A DNA stretch of 64,000 bases. It comes from Mannheimia granulomatis. GTDB lineage: Bacteria; Pseudomonadota; Gammaproteobacteria; Enterobacterales; Pasteurellaceae. Positions 63,908-64,000 of the stretch are shown one piece after another; position 1 is the first letter of the stretch; every line of letters starts with the position of its first letter. Below the pieces are notes generated by a model. The model saw nothing but the letters and a program-made list of their open reading frames with translations. It was not told where the DNA came from and did not search any database. The translations under genes were made by a program, and so were the position numbers. The stretch covers positions 2,178,501-2,242,500 of the forward strand of contig NZ_CP016614.1 of the NCBI RefSeq assembly GCF_013377255.1, written 5' to 3'.

Positions 63908-64000
63908 AGAACTGTTTACAAGCGGTTGAATTTTAAGAAAATTTTGCAAATGGGCAGCTAAGCTACCCAAGTTTATCTCTGGAAATTATTCCAAACATAA
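63908..64000. other. Upstream region of xerC at the window edge
   Basis: Contains an extended uptake signal (ACAAGCGGTT at 63917 through TTTTGCAAA) and an imperfect hairpin with arms GGGCAGC and GCTACCC (63951-63967). On the minus strand a short frame ending YVWNNFQR with TAA at 63973-63975 could be the C-terminus of the next gene upstream of xerC, but 8 residues cannot be assigned. Confidence 0.4.

Noticed and set aside
63973..64000. C-terminus of a further minus-strand gene ending YVWNNFQR
   Set aside because: Eight residues at the edge are too few to call a gene.

Overview
The window is chromosomal DNA of a Pasteurellaceae bacterium. Gene order and protein sequences match that family closely (a comNOP(Q)-recC-ptrA block, fabA-ycbZ-matP-ompA, thrU-tyrU-glyT-thrT-tuf opposite coaA). 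Copies of the DNA uptake signal core ACAAGCGGT, often followed by an AT-rich tail ending TTTGCAAA, are scattered between and inside genes. This is the Actinobacillus pleuropneumoniae-type signal rather than the Haemophilus influenzae AAGTGCGGT type, so I expect Actinobacillus, Mannheimia, Bibersteinia or a close relative; I cannot name the species from sequence alone.

Layout. 1-6042 (minus) is the bulk of a giant, probably type-I-secreted surface protein that runs off the left edge: an N-terminal domain with a hydrophobic stretch, 31 hexapeptide repeats, about ten Ig-like modules, a serralysin-like zinc metalloprotease domain and an RTX calcium-binding tail. 6.3-10.5 kb holds dnaK behind a sigma-32-type promoter and dnaJ, separated by a VapD-like gene, an unknown 100-aa gene and an inverted-repeat element. 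10.6-24.2 kb (all minus) carries trmN6, dps, mrcB, menB, katG, the thiosulfate import pair tsuAB, a CPA1 antiporter, dapE, yffB, folP and rluC. 24.4-28.5 kb (plus) has a TonB-dependent receptor, an MscS channel and rraA. 28.6-37.3 kb (minus) is the competence/recombination block comN-comO-comP-comQ-recC-ptrA, with a CRP-S (Sxy-dependent) site in front of comN and a frameshifted comQ. 37.3-41.3 kb is fabA, ycbZ, matP (plus) and ompA.

41.7-51.5 kb is mostly plus strand: ydiJ, a small secreted Cys-rich protein, menI, yidC, tpx (minus), plsC, ftsP, accA. 51.6-54.6 kb (mostly minus) has a lone tRNA-Thr(UGU), pdxY (plus) and the tRNA-Thr/Tyr/Gly/Thr-tuf transcription unit. 54.8-60.4 kb is coaA followed by a tightly packed apparent operon ccmG-ccmH-ccmI-mog-glnB-lspA-ispH-sdhE. 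60.6-63.9 kb has maoP, trmA, two identical tRNA-Ser(UGA) genes, ybaN and, convergently, xerC.

Most of the window is conserved housekeeping DNA. The parts most worth attention are the adhesin-protease, the insertion between dnaK and dnaJ, the comQ frameshift under a competence promoter, three loci where a terminator-like hairpin sits in the leader of the next gene, and the small secreted protein placed between ydiJ and menI. menB and menI belong to the same menaquinone pathway; katG, tpx and dps are three separate oxidative-stress functions. Many open frames start at a TTG or GTG upstream of the true start; the starts given here were chosen from ribosome-binding sites and family N-termini.
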